DNA from: Xenorhabdus griffiniae
Lineage (GTDB): Bacteria > Pseudomonadota > Gammaproteobacteria > Enterobacterales > Enterobacteriaceae
Assembly: GCF_037265215.1 (NCBI RefSeq)
Contig: NZ_CP147737.1
Span: 1,954,001-2,018,000, forward strand
DNA length: 64,000 nt
Direction of reading: 5' to 3'
Within the stretch, counting starts at the first letter, position 1. Each line of letters starts with the position of its first letter. The notes under the pieces are model-generated. The model saw only the letters and a program-made list of their open reading frames with translations, was not told where the DNA came from and searched no databases. Of the stretch, positions 1 to 12,500 are shown in pieces. Position numbers and translations under genes: made by a program.

Positions 1-1
1 T

Positions 2-655
2 CATGATCGTGAGTCTTATGCCCAGCAATTAGATGGGCTTAAACAGCAATTGCTGAACCTTGGGAATAAAACCGATGGCAATGGCCGCTATATTTTTGCC
101 GGTTATAAGACGGATGTTCCACCTTTTGCAGCGGATGGCAGTGGAAAAGTTCACTACAAAGGTGGATATGAAGCGATAAGCCAAAGGGTGGATGACAATC
201 GTTCCATGGTTATTGCTCATACTGGGGAAAAAGTCTTTTTATCGGCAACCTCCAACCCGATTAAAGAGCCTGATGGCAGTGCAAGTGAATCCGATATTTT
301 TGCGTCTATTGATTTTGCTATCGAGGCGCTTAAAAGGCCATTTACGGATGCCAGCGAAACAGAAAAAGGGGAATCGCTGAAGCTAATTGACAAGGCTAAC
401 CGAGGTATACGTAATAGCTTGAATAACTTATCCTCGGCGCAAGCCGTGTTAGGGCTACAGCTTCAGGAAATGGAGCAACTGGATGCGTTAGCCAGTGAAC
501 GCAGCATAGCCAATAAAGTTCGTATGGGGGAATTAGTCGATGCGGATGTTCTCTCCACCATTTCCGGCTATCTTCAGGAACAGGTTGCATTACAGGCTTC
601 CTATAAAGCTTTTTCTGATTTAAAAGGTATGTCTTTGTTTGAGATGTATCGTTAA
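2..655 (+). CDS. flgL: Flagellar hook-associated protein 3 (FlgL), C-terminal part
   Basis: The reading frame is open from the left edge, so the true start lies outside the window; 217 C-terminal residues are visible, ending at TAA 653-655. FlgL (HAP3) is the hook-filament junction protein exported by the flagellar type III apparatus; it joins FlgK to flagellin. The visible part contains the stretch NKTDGNGRYIFAGYKTD, characteristic of FlgL, and the conserved helical C-terminus shared with flagellins (residues like LDALASERSIANKVRMGELV, then YLQEQVALQASYKAFSDLKG near the end). Full-length FlgL is a little over 300 residues, so roughly one third is missing upstream. It converges with fghA, and a palindromic repeat lies between the two. 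It looks intact as far as it can be seen. Confidence 0.93.
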   Translation, partial: HDRESYAQQLDGLKQQLLNLGNKTDGNGRYIFAGYKTDVPPFAADGSGKVHYKGGYEAISQRVDDNRSMVIAHTGEKVFLSATSNPIKEPDGSASESDIFASIDFAIEALKRPFTDASETEKGESLKLIDKANRGIRNSLNNLSSAQAVLGLQLQEMEQLDALASERSIANKVRMGELVDADVLSTISGYLQEQVALQASYKAFSDLKGMSLFEMYR

Positions 656-704
656 CTAAGATTGATATATTTCAATATATTACCTGAAAACTAAGAAGCC
701 CTTT

Positions 705-785
705 ATATACCAATCTAACTTCAAGATGCGTGTGATTTCTCCCCGAGAAGAGGAGGAGAAATCACGTTTCATATCGTGTTGTAAA
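705..785. repeat. Interspersed palindromic repeat, copy 1
   Basis: The segment begins with a TATACCAATCTAACTTCAAG-like end. It carries a perfect 11-bp stem, GTGATTTCTCC (732-742) with GGAGAAATCAC (755-765). It ends with a TTTCATATCGTGTTG tail that recurs in the copy near 42400. It lies between the convergent flgL and fghA genes and could act as a bidirectional terminator; that role is inferred. Confidence 0.8.
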
Positions 786-820
786 TGGCAGCCTGAAATT
801 TAATACGTATAGGGTTTTAA

Positions 821-1666
821 TTATTTATTCTTAACATACTCTTGCATTGCTTTGGCATGATAAGCGATATGATCTTCAATAAAGCTGGCGATAAAGTAAT
901 AGCTATGATCATATCCTGGCCGAAGATTTATCGTCACGGGATAACCGGTTTTATCGCAAATATCTTGCAACAAATGGGGGCGTAACTGTTCATCCAAAAA
1001 GTCGTCATTGAGGCCTTGATCTACCAAGATAGGAAGCGGTTCTTTCGCATTTTTGATCAGTTTCACCGTATCATATTGTTCCCAATCTGATATATCTTCA
1101 CCAAGATAGGCTGAAAATGCTTTTATTCCCCATGGAACCTGGCTAGGGGCCACAATGGGTGAAAATGCTGACACACTGCAATAACGTCCTGGATTTTTCA
1201 ATGCAATGGTCATTGCGCCATGACCACCCATTGAGTGTCCACTGATTGCTCGTATATTCGTTACTTCGAAGTGGGTTTCAATCAGGTTGGGGAGTTCTGA
1301 AACAACATAATCATACATACGATAGTGGGAAGCCCAAGGATATTTCGATGCATTGAGATAAAAGCCAGCACCTTTGCCAAGATCATAGGCGGGATCGTCA
1401 GCAACCTCATCACCTCGTGGGCTGGTATCTGGAGCCACAATAACGATACCCTGTTCAGCAGCATAACGTTGCGCACCTGATTTTGTAATAAAATTTTGCT
1501 CGGTGCAGGTCAAACCAGAAAGCCAGTAAAGAACTGGTAATTTTCTTTCTTTAATCTGAGGGGGTAAGAAAATTGCAAAACGCATCTGGCAACCCAAAAC
1601 GTTTGATTCATGTTGATAGACATCTTGCCATCCCCCAAAACAGGCGTGATGTTCGATTCTTTCCAT
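821..1666 (-). CDS. fghA: S-formylglutathione hydrolase
   Basis: This 281-residue esterase-D family enzyme hydrolyses S-formylglutathione to formate and glutathione, the last step of glutathione-dependent formaldehyde detoxification in the cytosol. The nucleophile elbow GHSMGG places the catalytic serine at residue 145; His254 in GYDHSYYF and probably Asp221 in LNDDFLDE complete the triad. The N-terminus [14 protein letters not shown] and the block [13 protein letters not shown] are typical of the family. The frame is open further upstream to 1804, but I chose the ATG at 1666 because it has a strong Shine-Dalgarno (GAGGAGG) immediately before it and gives the usual family length. It lies downstream of frmA on the same strand with a 100-bp gap that holds a hairpin, so the two are probably co-transcribed. 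Confidence 0.95.
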   Translation of the reverse strand: MERIEHHACFGGWQDVYQHESNVLGCQMRFAIFLPPQIKERKLPVLYWLSGLTCTEQNFITKSGAQRYAAEQGIVIVAPDTSPRGDEVADDPAYDLGKGAGFYLNASKYPWASHYRMYDYVVSELPNLIETHFEVTNIRAISGHSMGGHGAMTIALKNPGRYCSVSAFSPIVAPSQVPWGIKAFSAYLGEDISDWEQYDTVKLIKNAKEPLPILVDQGLNDDFLDEQLRPHLLQDICDKTGYPVTINLRPGYDHSYYFIASFIEDHIAYHAKAMQEYVKNK

Positions 1667-1668
1667 GA

Positions 1669-1675
1669 CCTCCTC
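1669..1675 (-). promoter_or_regulatory. Ribosome binding site that sets the fghA start
   Basis: On the minus strand the sequence reads AGAGAGGAGGTCATG. The GAGG core is well placed for the ATG at 1666 and argues against the longer frame that begins at 1804. Confidence 0.75.
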
Positions 1676-1719
1676 TCTAAAATTATTTGTTACAGTGATT
1701 ATTTTATTACTTGTCAGAG

Positions 1720-1742
1720 ACCGTGTTGGCTGGCAACACGGT
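1720..1742. other. Hairpin in the frmA-fghA gap
   Basis: ACCGTGTTG (1720-1728) pairs perfectly with CAACACGGT (1734-1742) across a 5-base loop. A T-run follows only on the plus strand. For the minus-strand transcript from frmA to fghA the stem lacks a U-tract, so it is more likely an mRNA stability or processing element than a full terminator. Its function is inferred. Confidence 0.6.
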
Positions 1743-1766
1743 TTTCTGTCAACGATCCAAACTGAA

Positions 1767-2909
<1,143 letters not shown>

Positions 2910-3247
2910 TTAATGCTTCTATTTGTCTGGATATTATCCGTATCGTTTTATTTTATTTTTGAGCTATGACTAATCAATCAATAAAAAATATTTATACGCA
3001 TCAATATCACTATCATTATGTAATATCGCCGGTTCTTGGAACTAATTCAATCTTAATAAAATTAGAGAGTCTGTGTTTTTACAAATAAAATCGAAGTTAC
3101 CATATGGATTTTTACTAAATATTTTTTGTTCTCGGTGTTTGATTGAGAGGATATGCTAAGTGAACAATTTTCATTTTTTACTCCCTTTAGTAAAAAGTGA
3201 ACAGTAAGGATGTTTTTCATATTCATAGATATTTTCATAAACTCCTC

Positions 3248-3327
3248 TATACCAATCTCACTTCAAGATGCGTGTGATTTCTCCCCGCAAAGCGGGGGGA
3301 GAAATCAGGTTTCATAGCGTTGTCAAT
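3248..3327. repeat. Interspersed palindromic repeat, copy 2
   Basis: It starts with TATACCAATCTCACTTCAAG and has a long stem: GATTTCTCCCCGC (3276-3288) faces GCGGGGGGAGAAATC (3292-3306), with two extra G residues on the right arm. A TTTCATAGCGTTGTCAA tail follows, matching the other copies. Confidence 0.82.
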
Positions 3328-3500
3328 TGAACTTAAACAGAGGAATAATGTCTTTTGTAAATTATTTAAAATAAAATGATAACTTTTATTGAGACCTGCT
3401 AATAATAAGCCCATCGACTAACCCATTTTATATCGTTCTATAAAAATCATTGAAGATGATATATCAATCGCCTTGCAAGATGCGTTTTATAATTTGCAAG

Positions 3501-3526
3501 CTGCAACTTGACGTTGGATTGGTATA
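3501..3526 (-). repeat. Partial inverted end of the palindromic repeat
   Basis: CAACTTGACGTTGGATTGGTATA reads, on the minus strand, as TATACCAATCCAACGTCAAGTTG. This is the outer end of the repeat without its hairpin. It faces copy 2 in inverted orientation just upstream of sfnG. Confidence 0.6.
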
Positions 3527-3577
3527 ACCGCCCTTACCAAGTAGCTCTATATTCTGATTTCAAATCATGGAGGTTTA

Positions 3578-4660
3578 ATGGCTGAATTCAATTCTCAACC
3601 CATTAAATTTGCTTATTGGGTACCAAATGTTTCAGGTGGATTGGTTATAAGTAAAATCCCGCAACGTACCAACTGGGATCATACTTATAATCGCAGTCTG
3701 GCTCAAATCGCCGAAAGTGTAGGTTTTGACTACGCATTGACCCAAATTAGATTTACTGCTGGATATGGTGCTGAAAACCAGCATGAATCGATGACTTTTT
3801 CGCAAGATCTGCTTTCGGTAACCAATAAATTGAAAATCATTGCTGCCCTTTTACCTGGGCCCTGGAAACCGGTGTTGGCCGCTAAACAGATAGCAACAAT
3901 CAGTCAACTTTATGGTGCCCGTATTGCGGTTAATATTGTTAGCGGTTGGTTTCGCGGTGAATTTAAAGCGATTGGTGAACCGTGGTTGGATCATGAAGAA
4001 CGCTATTTACGTTCTGAAGAATTTATCCGTTGCTTGAAAGGGATCTGGTCACAACCTGCGTTCAGTTTTTCTGGTGATTTTTATCGTTTTCATGATTATA
4101 TTTTAAACCCCAAGCCACAGACACCCTTACCGGAAATTTTTCAAGGAGGGAGTTCCAGAGCTGCCAGAGACATGGCTGCGCGCGTTTCTGATTGGTATTT
4201 TACTAATGGCGGCAGTGTGGAATATATTCAAAAACAAATCGACGATATCAGAGCTAAGGCGTTATTGAATCATCATCAGGTAAAAATAGGCGTTAACGGT
4301 TTTGCTATTGCCCGTGATAATGAGAAAGAGGCTCGCGCAGTATTACAGGATATTTTAGATAATAGTGATTTTGACGCAGTGAAAAGTTTCCATCATGAAG
4401 TGCAAAATGCGGGAAATGCATCACCAGAAAAAGAAGGAAACTGGGCAAAATCAACTTTTGAAGATCTTGTGCAGTATAATGACGGCTTTAAAACCAACCT
4501 TATTGGCACGCCATTACAAATAGCCCAACGAATTATTGAATATAAAAAAGTTGGCGTAAACCTGATGTTGCTTGGATTTTTGCATATGCAGGAAGAGCTA
4601 GAGTATTTTGGCAAAAATGTCATTCCACTTGTTAGAGAATTGGAACAACAAGCCGATTGA
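3578..4660 (+). CDS. sfnG: FMNH2-dependent dimethylsulfone monooxygenase
   Basis: This 360-residue luciferase-like flavin-dependent monooxygenase matches SfnG along its whole length. Diagnostic stretches include IKFAYWVPNVSGGLV at the N-terminus, RFTAGYGAENQHES, the block around GSSRAARDMAARVSDWYFTN, and NWAKSTFEDLVQYNDGFKTN near the C-terminus. The family reaction converts dimethylsulfone, FMNH2 and O2 to methanesulfinate and formaldehyde, supporting sulfur scavenging. A partner flavin reductase is needed and is not in the window. The ATG at 3578 follows a GGAGG site in CATGGAGGTTTAATG. No sfnR-type activator or alkanesulfonate monooxygenase gene is adjacent. The formaldehyde product gives a functional link to the divergently transcribed frmA-fghA. 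The gene ends convergent with the NRPS block. Confidence 0.9.
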   Translation: MAEFNSQPIKFAYWVPNVSGGLVISKIPQRTNWDHTYNRSLAQIAESVGFDYALTQIRFTAGYGAENQHESMTFSQDLLSVTNKLKIIAALLPGPWKPVLAAKQIATISQLYGARIAVNIVSGWFRGEFKAIGEPWLDHEERYLRSEEFIRCLKGIWSQPAFSFSGDFYRFHDYILNPKPQTPLPEIFQGGSSRAARDMAARVSDWYFTNGGSVEYIQKQIDDIRAKALLNHHQVKIGVNGFAIARDNEKEARAVLQDILDNSDFDAVKSFHHEVQNAGNASPEKEGNWAKSTFEDLVQYNDGFKTNLIGTPLQIAQRIIEYKKVGVNLMLLGFLHMQEELEYFGKNVIPLVRELEQQAD

Positions 4661-4708
4661 ATAACGATTTATTGATTTTAAACGACAGTTTGAAATCTAT
4701 TGGCTATA

Positions 4709-4800
4709 TATCAATTTAACTTCAGGATGCGTGTGATTTCTCCCCCGCTAAACGGGGGAGAAACAATATGTATCTTGAAGATTGAAGTGAGATCGAGATA
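4709..4800. repeat. Palindromic repeat, copy 4, between sfnG and the NRPS
   Basis: A perfect 11-bp stem, TTTCTCCCCCG (4737-4747) with CGGGGGAGAAA (4753-4763), encloses a 5-base loop. The flanks TATATCAATTTAACTTCAGG and TCTTGAAGATTGAAGTGAGA are inverted versions of the same end sequence, so this copy is nearly symmetrical. It fills the gap between the convergent sfnG and line B stops and may terminate transcription from both sides. Confidence 0.8.
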
Positions 4801-4805
4801 TCAGA

Positions 4806-6529
4806 TCATCCATTCAACTGACTAAGCTTCTCAATATTCTGCCATAAGCGGGTTACCCATTGCTTGACATGGGGGGCAGACAATAGGGTCATATGATTGC
4901 CGGGCACAACGATCGTATCGAGTTCTGCCACCAGAAGGCGCCATTGAGTTTCACGAGTTCTCCTTTCATCCTTATCACCTTCCTCGGCGTTAACCAGATG
5001 GACACGTCCCTCATAACGATCACGAGGAATATAACTGGTGTTCAGATTAGCCTGCATAACGTGAACAATCCCTTGCAACAGCGATATTGGTGTTTTGGCC
5101 GGGAAAAGACCTGCTTTGATCAGGGCACTGTGCAGATATTGAATTTGTTCGTCCGCTGACAGGTTAGCAAAATCTTGCCTGCTGAGCGGAAGCGGCTGAT
5201 TTAATATCATATTATAGATATCGATCAACTCCATGATTGTCTCAATACGGTTGACTGACTTGAGGGCACTCCCTTGCTGGTCAGGCTCATCGGTATCAAT
5301 AAGAATCAGATCGGATACCTGTTCTCCTTCCGCTTGCAATTGCAAGGCGATTTCAAAGGCAATCCAGCCGCCAAAAGAGTGGCCTAGCAGGTGATAAGGG
5401 CCATGAGGTTGGATTTGCCGGATATTTTGGATATAGGCGCGGGCCGCGCCTTCAACACTGCGGTAAGGGGAATGATGTTCAATCATGAACCCACGTGCCT
5501 GTAAAGCGTATACCGGAAGTTGTGCTGGGAACGATAGGGCCAATTCGAGCAAACTGGACGGGCTGGCACCGGCACCAGGCAGGCAAAAGATCGGCGATAC
5601 AGATGGCGTGCCTTGCTGGATCATAACCCGTGGATCGAAGGAAGGCATATCCGGTAAATTTTCAGTGATTGAATCCACGATTTGGTTGAGCAGGGGCGGG
5701 TGCATAATGGAAAAATGCGTCCCGCCGATAGGGTGGATCACTGAATCGTGACCGACAATGCCATGCCAGCCGTGCCAACTGTCGTTGTTAACTAACTCCT
5801 CCGCCGTATAGAGGTGGACAGGTAAGGCGGATTTTTGCGCGATGTACCCCTGACCAAGCTGTGAAATCATCTCGGCGGTATAGACACGCAGAAGAATATC
5901 TTCGCGTGTGATACCTGTCGGCAACCACTGGCGTTCGATACAGTGATTAAGTACCTGTTCCACGTTACTGAGATGGTGCAGCTCTGCCAACGCTTTCTCA
6001 TCGTCAATCATCTTTTGGGTATACAGTGTGTGAATAATGAGTTCTATTCGTCTTGCTTCCTCGTTTACCGATGAGTCGACAGTTATTGAGGGTACACTAT
6101 TCTCTTGGTGGAAATGATTATAGGAATCGATCATACCGAGAAACTCGACTGTTTCACCGTCACGGGTTAATTGTCGGGCTATTTCATAGGCAATCTCCCC
6201 GCCAATCGACCAGCCCATCAGACGATAAGGCCCTTGTGGTTGGAGGCGGTGAATGGCCTGAATATGGCAGGCGGCAAGTGCTTCAAGCGACTCTGGAGGA
6301 TGTTCCAATGTATGAATACCAAGTGCTTGTAAGGCGTAGACCGGAAGTTCAGGGGGTAACAGGGTAGCCAAAGGAGAATATACCAAGGGATCGCCGGAAG
6401 TTTCGTGCACTAAGAATAAAGGCCGCAAAGTACCTGTCGGACTGAGTGGGACAGGATTTGCATCAAATGGGGATACGGGCACGACAAATGGTTCCTTAAC
6501 AGTCAAGGCCAGATCACATAAGGTTGGAT
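4806..6529 (-). other. Tandem thioesterase didomain TE1-TE2 of line B
   Basis: Two type I thioesterases follow the last carrier domain. TE1 begins near LFLVHETSGDP, with nucleophile Ser in GWSIGG, Asp in LGMIDSY and His in GGTHFSIM. TE2 begins near FCLPGAGASP, with GHSFGG, LILIDTDEP and PGNHMTLL. Tandem TEs are known from Pseudomonas cyclic lipopeptide synthetases, where they take part in macrocyclising release. Nearly the same didomain occurs at 44200-45889. Confidence 0.9.
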
Positions 6530-9500
6530 GGGCGAACAGGGTGGCCAATGAAACCTGCATATTTTGTTCGCGCATGTGATTCAACAACTGTATAGCGAGC
6601 AGAGAATGACCGCCAAGCTCAAAGAAATGGTCATGACGGCTAATCCTCTCCAGTCCTAGTAAATCTTGCCAGATTTTGGCCAAAGTGATTTCTGTCTTAT
6701 CGATGGGAGACGCATAGCCCCGCACCGCGAAAGCGGACTGATCGGGAACAGGTAACGCCTGCCGGTCGAGTTTACCGTTAGGGGTGAGCGGGAACGTGTC
6801 TAACGTAACAAAGGCACTGGGCAGCATATAGTCGGCAAGATATTGGGCGAGTTGCTGGCGCAGTTCCACAGGCACTAATTCACTCCCTTCTTGCGGTAAC
6901 AGGTAAGCGACCAGTCGTTTTTGGCCGGGTTCATCTTCGCGAGCAATCACCACTGCCTCACGTACACCGTCACATTGCGTGAGTCTGGCTTCGATTTCAC
7001 CCAACTCAATGCGGAACCCACGTAGCTTGACCTGAAAATCATTGCGGCCAAGGTATTCAATATTGCCATCCGGTAGCCAGCGGCCGAGGTCACCGGTTTT
7101 GTACATGCGAGCATCAGGTGTCGTTGAGAATGGATCGGGAACAAAGCGTTCCCTTGTCAACTCAGGGCGGTTGAGATAGCCGCGAGCCACACCGGTGCCA
7201 CCAATATAAATTTCACCGGCAACACCAAGAGGCAGCAACTGGCATTGTGTATCCAGAATATAGATCTGGGTGTTAGCCATTGGCCGACCAATGCTAGGCT
7301 GAGACAATGCTGAACTCACCGGACAGAAGGTGGCATCTACCGTACATTCTGTTGGCCCATAAACATTGATAAAGCGAGTCGTTTCTATTTCTTGCAGTCT
7401 GGACCACGTTGAAGGAGGAATACTGTCACCACCGATCAGCGCCAGCTTAGGTTGATAGCCGGCACGAGTTCCCAGTCCGGCCTCTAACAGCCATTGTAAT
7501 TGAATGGGCGTACAGTCGAACATGTCCACAAGGTGGCGTGCAAAATAGCGCCAGAGTTGCTGGCTATCGGCACGGATCTCTTCAGGCACGATGATCAATG
7601 TATGACCTGAAAGTAACTGAAGCCAGATTTTCACCGAGGCATCGAACACAATACTGGCATTCATAGCGATGCGACATGGTGGGTTAAGGGCAAGCGCTGC
7701 ATTCAAGCCGGTATGAAGATTGATGACATTCCGGTGTGCCACCATCACGCCTTTGGGCTGTCCTGTCGAACCGGAGGTGTAAATCACGTAGGCCAGATGG
7801 TGTGGCGTGAGTCCCAGTGTTTGAGCATCGGGATTGTTTTCAGATCCCTTATCAAAGAGAGCGGGGGACTGAATATCGAGTAAAATGTCAGGCAGGGCGC
7901 AGTCCAGCATGTCAATGAATGCAGACTGGGTAAGCAGGGCTACCGGTGCAGCATCATCGATCATGTAAGCCAGACGTTCAGCCGGATAGGTTGGGTCCAG
8001 TGGTACATAGGCTCCGCCAGCTTTGAGGATAGCCAGTAATCCCACCATCATCTCCAGTCCACGTTCAACACAGATAGCGACTCGATCATCAGGACGTACC
8101 CCCATGGTAATCAGATGATGCGCCAGACAATTGGCTCGGCGGTTCAGTTCATGGTAGCTGAAAGACAAATCACCGAAGACAACAGCGGTGGCGTCAGGTG
8201 TGCGGGCTGCTTGTTGCTCAAACAGTTCATGGATCAGGATACCTTGTGGGAAATCAGTCTTGGTGGTGTTGAATTCAGCCAGTAACTGCTGGCGTTCAGC
8301 GGCAGGCAAGATTGGCAGATCCAAAACAGGCTGCTGGGGTTCGTTCATTAGGGCTTCGACCAGATTGCCGATGGTAGTGACCAAATAATCCGCTATCCGG
8401 CCAGAGTCAATTGTGGTGACGGACTTGATTGATATGCTGAACGCTTCCCCAAGGTCATCCACAGAGAGGGTCAATGGGTAGTTAGTTCGTTCCTCAGAAA
8501 GCAACAGACGGATGCCATCCCAGACAGTATCATTCGTGTTTGGTTGGCTATGGCGATAATTCAGTAAGGTACTGAACAGCGGCATTGGTTGTGCTACACC
8601 ACTGCACCGTTGTGCCAGCGCTAACGGGGCTTGCTCATGCTCCAATAAGGCGGTCAGATTATGGTAGGTATCTTGCACGATGTCTCGTACCGTGCGTCCG
8701 CCCAAAGTGATACGCAGGGGCAGGGTGTTGATAAACATTCCCAATATGTGGTCAGCTCCAGCACCACCTTGCAGACGACCTAAAAGTACGGAGCCAAATA
8801 CGACATCATCGCGGCCACTGGTTTGTGCCAGCACTTGCCCCCAGGCCACATGGAACAACACACTGGGACTCACACCTATATAACGAGCCTGAGAGCGGAT
8901 TGTCTTCGCCAACGTGGGATCAAGCAGAAGACGATGTTCGTCGATACCACTATTATCGTTGGGTACGTTGAGTATCCCAAAGGGTGCCGTAGGTTCATCA
9001 ATATCAGCGAGTTGGCTACGGAAATAGGTTTCATGCTCTGCCGCTGGCACACGTAATGTTTGAGCAATAAAATTGCGGTAGGGCAGCATAGTGGGCAGTG
9101 TTTTTGCATTGCCCTGGAGTATCTGAGCAATTTCCGCAAAAATCAGCTCCAGTGTCATATGGTCACTGACCAGATGGTGGAAACGCAAAGCCAGCAGCCA
9201 TTCATTTTGTACCGGATCATGGACGATATCGGTAGCAAAAAGGGGCGCTCGGTTCAAATCAATTTGATGCTGGCGCGGATCAGTGTAATCCTGTAACTGC
9301 GCTGGAATATCAACCGTTGTGGTGGGGATTAACTCATGGATAGTCAGCGGAGCCTGACGCCAGACCACTTGAACCGGCTGCTCCAGTCCTTGCCAATAAA
9401 CGGCCGTACGCAGGATATCATGGCGGTTGATAACCTGTTGCAAGGCATCCAGAAAGTTATCGAGACGAGTACGGGTATCAAAAGCAAGTAAACTTCGCAG

Positions 9501-12500
9501 CAGATAACTATCCCCTTGTGCCTGCAACAGATGATGGAACAGTATCCCTTCCTGTAAGGGAGACAGTGGATAGATATCCTGCACATTCATTGCGCCGCCT
9601 GAGATCTGTTCAACGATAGCATCAATTTCGGTTTGGGAGAGAGAAACCAAAGGCAGCATATCGGGCGTAATGGCGGTACAATTTTCGGGGATACGATTGG
9701 GTGGCACGACAAAGGTGTGGCTACCATACTGGATTGCTTGCGCCATATCGGTGAGAACAGGTGAGGAGAATACACTACGAACCTCGAGCTGCCAGCCCAG
9801 ATTACGTAGTTCTTCGACCAGGCTAACAATCATCAGCGAATGGCCGCCAAGTTTAAAGAAATGGTCATGGCGACTGATCTGCTCTAAGCCTAAGAGTTTT
9901 TGCCAAATCTGTGCCAGAGCGATTTCTCTCTCACCGACAGGGGCTTCGTAGTTACGGGTCACGACCGCCGATAAATCGGGAGCAGGCAGAGCCTGACGGT
10001 CGAGTTTACCGTTAGGGGTGAGCGGGAACGTGTCTAACGTAACAAAGGCACTCGGCAGCATATAGTCGGCAAGATATTGGGCGAGTTGCTGATACAGTTC
10101 CGCAGGCACTAATTCAACACCTTCCTGCGGTAACAGGTAAGCGACCAGTCGTTTTTGGCTGGGTTCATCTTCGCGAGCAATCACCACCGCTTCACGTACC
10201 CCGTCACATTGCGTCAGTTTGGCTTCAATTTCCCCCAACTCAATGCGGAAGCCACGTAATTTAACCTGAGCATCGTTGCGGCCGAGGTATTCGATATTGC
10301 CATCGGGTAGCCAGCGGCCGAGATCGCCGGTCTTGTACATACGGGCGTCTGGTTGCGAAACGAAGGGATCAGTCAGGAAGCGCTCGGCGGTGAGTTCAGG
10401 CCGGTTCAGATAACCGCGCGCCACACCGGCACCGGCAATATAAATTTCCCCCGTTACGCCGCGCGGAACAGGCTGACCGTGTGCATCCAGAATATAAATC
10501 CGGGTATTGGCGATCGGACGACCAATCGGTGGTGGATTATCCGCTGCGGTGGCAACACAGGGATAGAGTGTGGCACAGACCGTGGTTTCCGTTGGTCCAT
10601 AGGCATTAAGCATTTGCCTCCCGAGTGACCAGCGTTTGATCAGGGTTGACGGACAGGCTTCGCCTCCCACCAGTAAAGTTTGCAGGGTATCGGGCAGGGA
10701 ATCCATCGCGGCTAACGCAGTGGGTGACAAGAGAACATGGCTGATGGCCTGCTCGGTTAAGTAGCGAGACAGTATGGTTCCGGGCAAGAGATCAGCCCGT
10801 TTGGCCAAATAGAGACGCCCACCTGCCATTAAGGCCATGCAAGATTCCCAAATACAGGCATCGAAACTGTTTGAGGCAAACTGTAAAACGCGACTGTTGA
10901 CGGTGAGTGCCAACGTATGTTGCTGGGTGGTGATTAAGTTGCACAGGCTTTGGTGTTCAATCATCACCCCTTTGGGTTGACCGGTCGAACCGGAAGTATA
11001 AATAACATAAGCCAGATGGTGTGATGCTAAATCCAATGCCTGCGCGTCTGGATTGCTGGTGGGTTGGGTTGACAGGCACGGTTCAGGGTTATCCAGCAAG
11101 ACGGTGGGTAGGGTGTTAAACTGAACGAGCCACTCTGACTGGACCAACCCTGATTGGGTCAGTAAAGCCACCGGAGCGGCATCTTCCAGCATATAGGCCA
11201 GTCGTTCGGACGGGTAGGCCGGATCAAGTGGCACATAAGCTCCGCCCGCTTTGAGGATAGCCAGCAAGCCGACCACCATCTCCAGGCTGCGTTCGGCACA
11301 GAGGGCGACCCGATCATCCGGATGCACGCCCAACGCAATCAGATAATGGGCCAACTGATTGGCACGGTGGTTTAACTCACCATAGCTCAGTATCTGGTCT
11401 TCATAGACAACGGCAATCGCTTCGGGGTGCTGGATGGTTTGCATCTCAAACAATTGGTGGATCAACGCCTCTTGGGGGAAATCGGTTTGAGTCGTGTTGA
11501 AATCTGCCAGCACTTGTTGCCGCTCTGCCGCCGGTAAGATAGGGATATCCTGTATCGCTTGTTGTGGGTTGTGAATTAAGGCATCAACCAAACCGCTGAT
11601 GGCAGTTGCCAGATAGGTGGTGATCCGTTCCGGTGCAATTTCACTGACAGTCAGCGCCGTGAGTTGGAAGCCGTTCCCCAAATCATCCACTGACAGGGTG
11701 ATGGGATAGTTAGTGCGTTCCTTTGCGGTCAAAATACGTATGCCTGCCCAAGTAGTGTCAACTGCCTCGGTTTCACCCTCTGCCGTTTCATTCGAAGGGC
11801 CATGACGATAATTGAACAACGTGCTGAACAGCGGCATAGGTAACTCCACGCCACTGCACTGTTGTGCCAGCACCAATGGAGACTGCTCATGCTCCAACAA
11901 GGTGGTCAGGTTGTGATAGGTATCTTGCACGATGTCTTGTACCGTGCGTCCAGTCAGAGAGATACGCAGGGGCAAGGTATTGATAAACATTCCCAGTATT
12001 TGGTCAGATCCCGCGCCACCTTGCAAACGTCCCAGAAGTACGGAGCCAAATACCACATCATTGCGGCCGCTAGTATGGGCCAATACCTGCGCCCACGCGA
12101 CATGAAACAACACACTGGGGCTGACACCGAAGCGACGCGCCTGAGTACGGATGGCTTTGGCCAGATCCGGTGCGATAGAGAGATGGGCCTCAGTAATAAG
12201 GTCGTTGTCAGTTTGTACCTTAAGTATCCCAAAGGGTGCGGTGGGTTCATTAATATCAGCTAGTTGGGCGCGGAAATAAGCCTCGTGGTCGGTGGTGGGT
12301 ATGCTCAAAATTTGGGCGATAAAATTACGGTAAGGCAGTACCGTTGGCAGCTTCTCCGTCTTGCCTTGCAAGATAAGCGTAATTTCCGCCAAAATCAGCT
12401 CCAGTGTCATATGGTCACTGACCAGATGATGAAAGCGCAGCGCCAGCAACCATTCATCTTGGGCCGGATTCGGGGCGATATCAGCAGTAAAGAGAGGAGC

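Noticed and set aside
3460..3577. Sigma-54 or sigma-70 promoter for sfnG
   Set aside because: Several TTG- and TATA-like words occur, but none has correct spacing, so no promoter call is justified.
9838..9870. Possible inactive carrier domain in module B10 (FFKLGGHSL)
   Set aside because: Only the residue before the GGHSL core changed; the phosphopantetheine serine and surrounding motif are intact.
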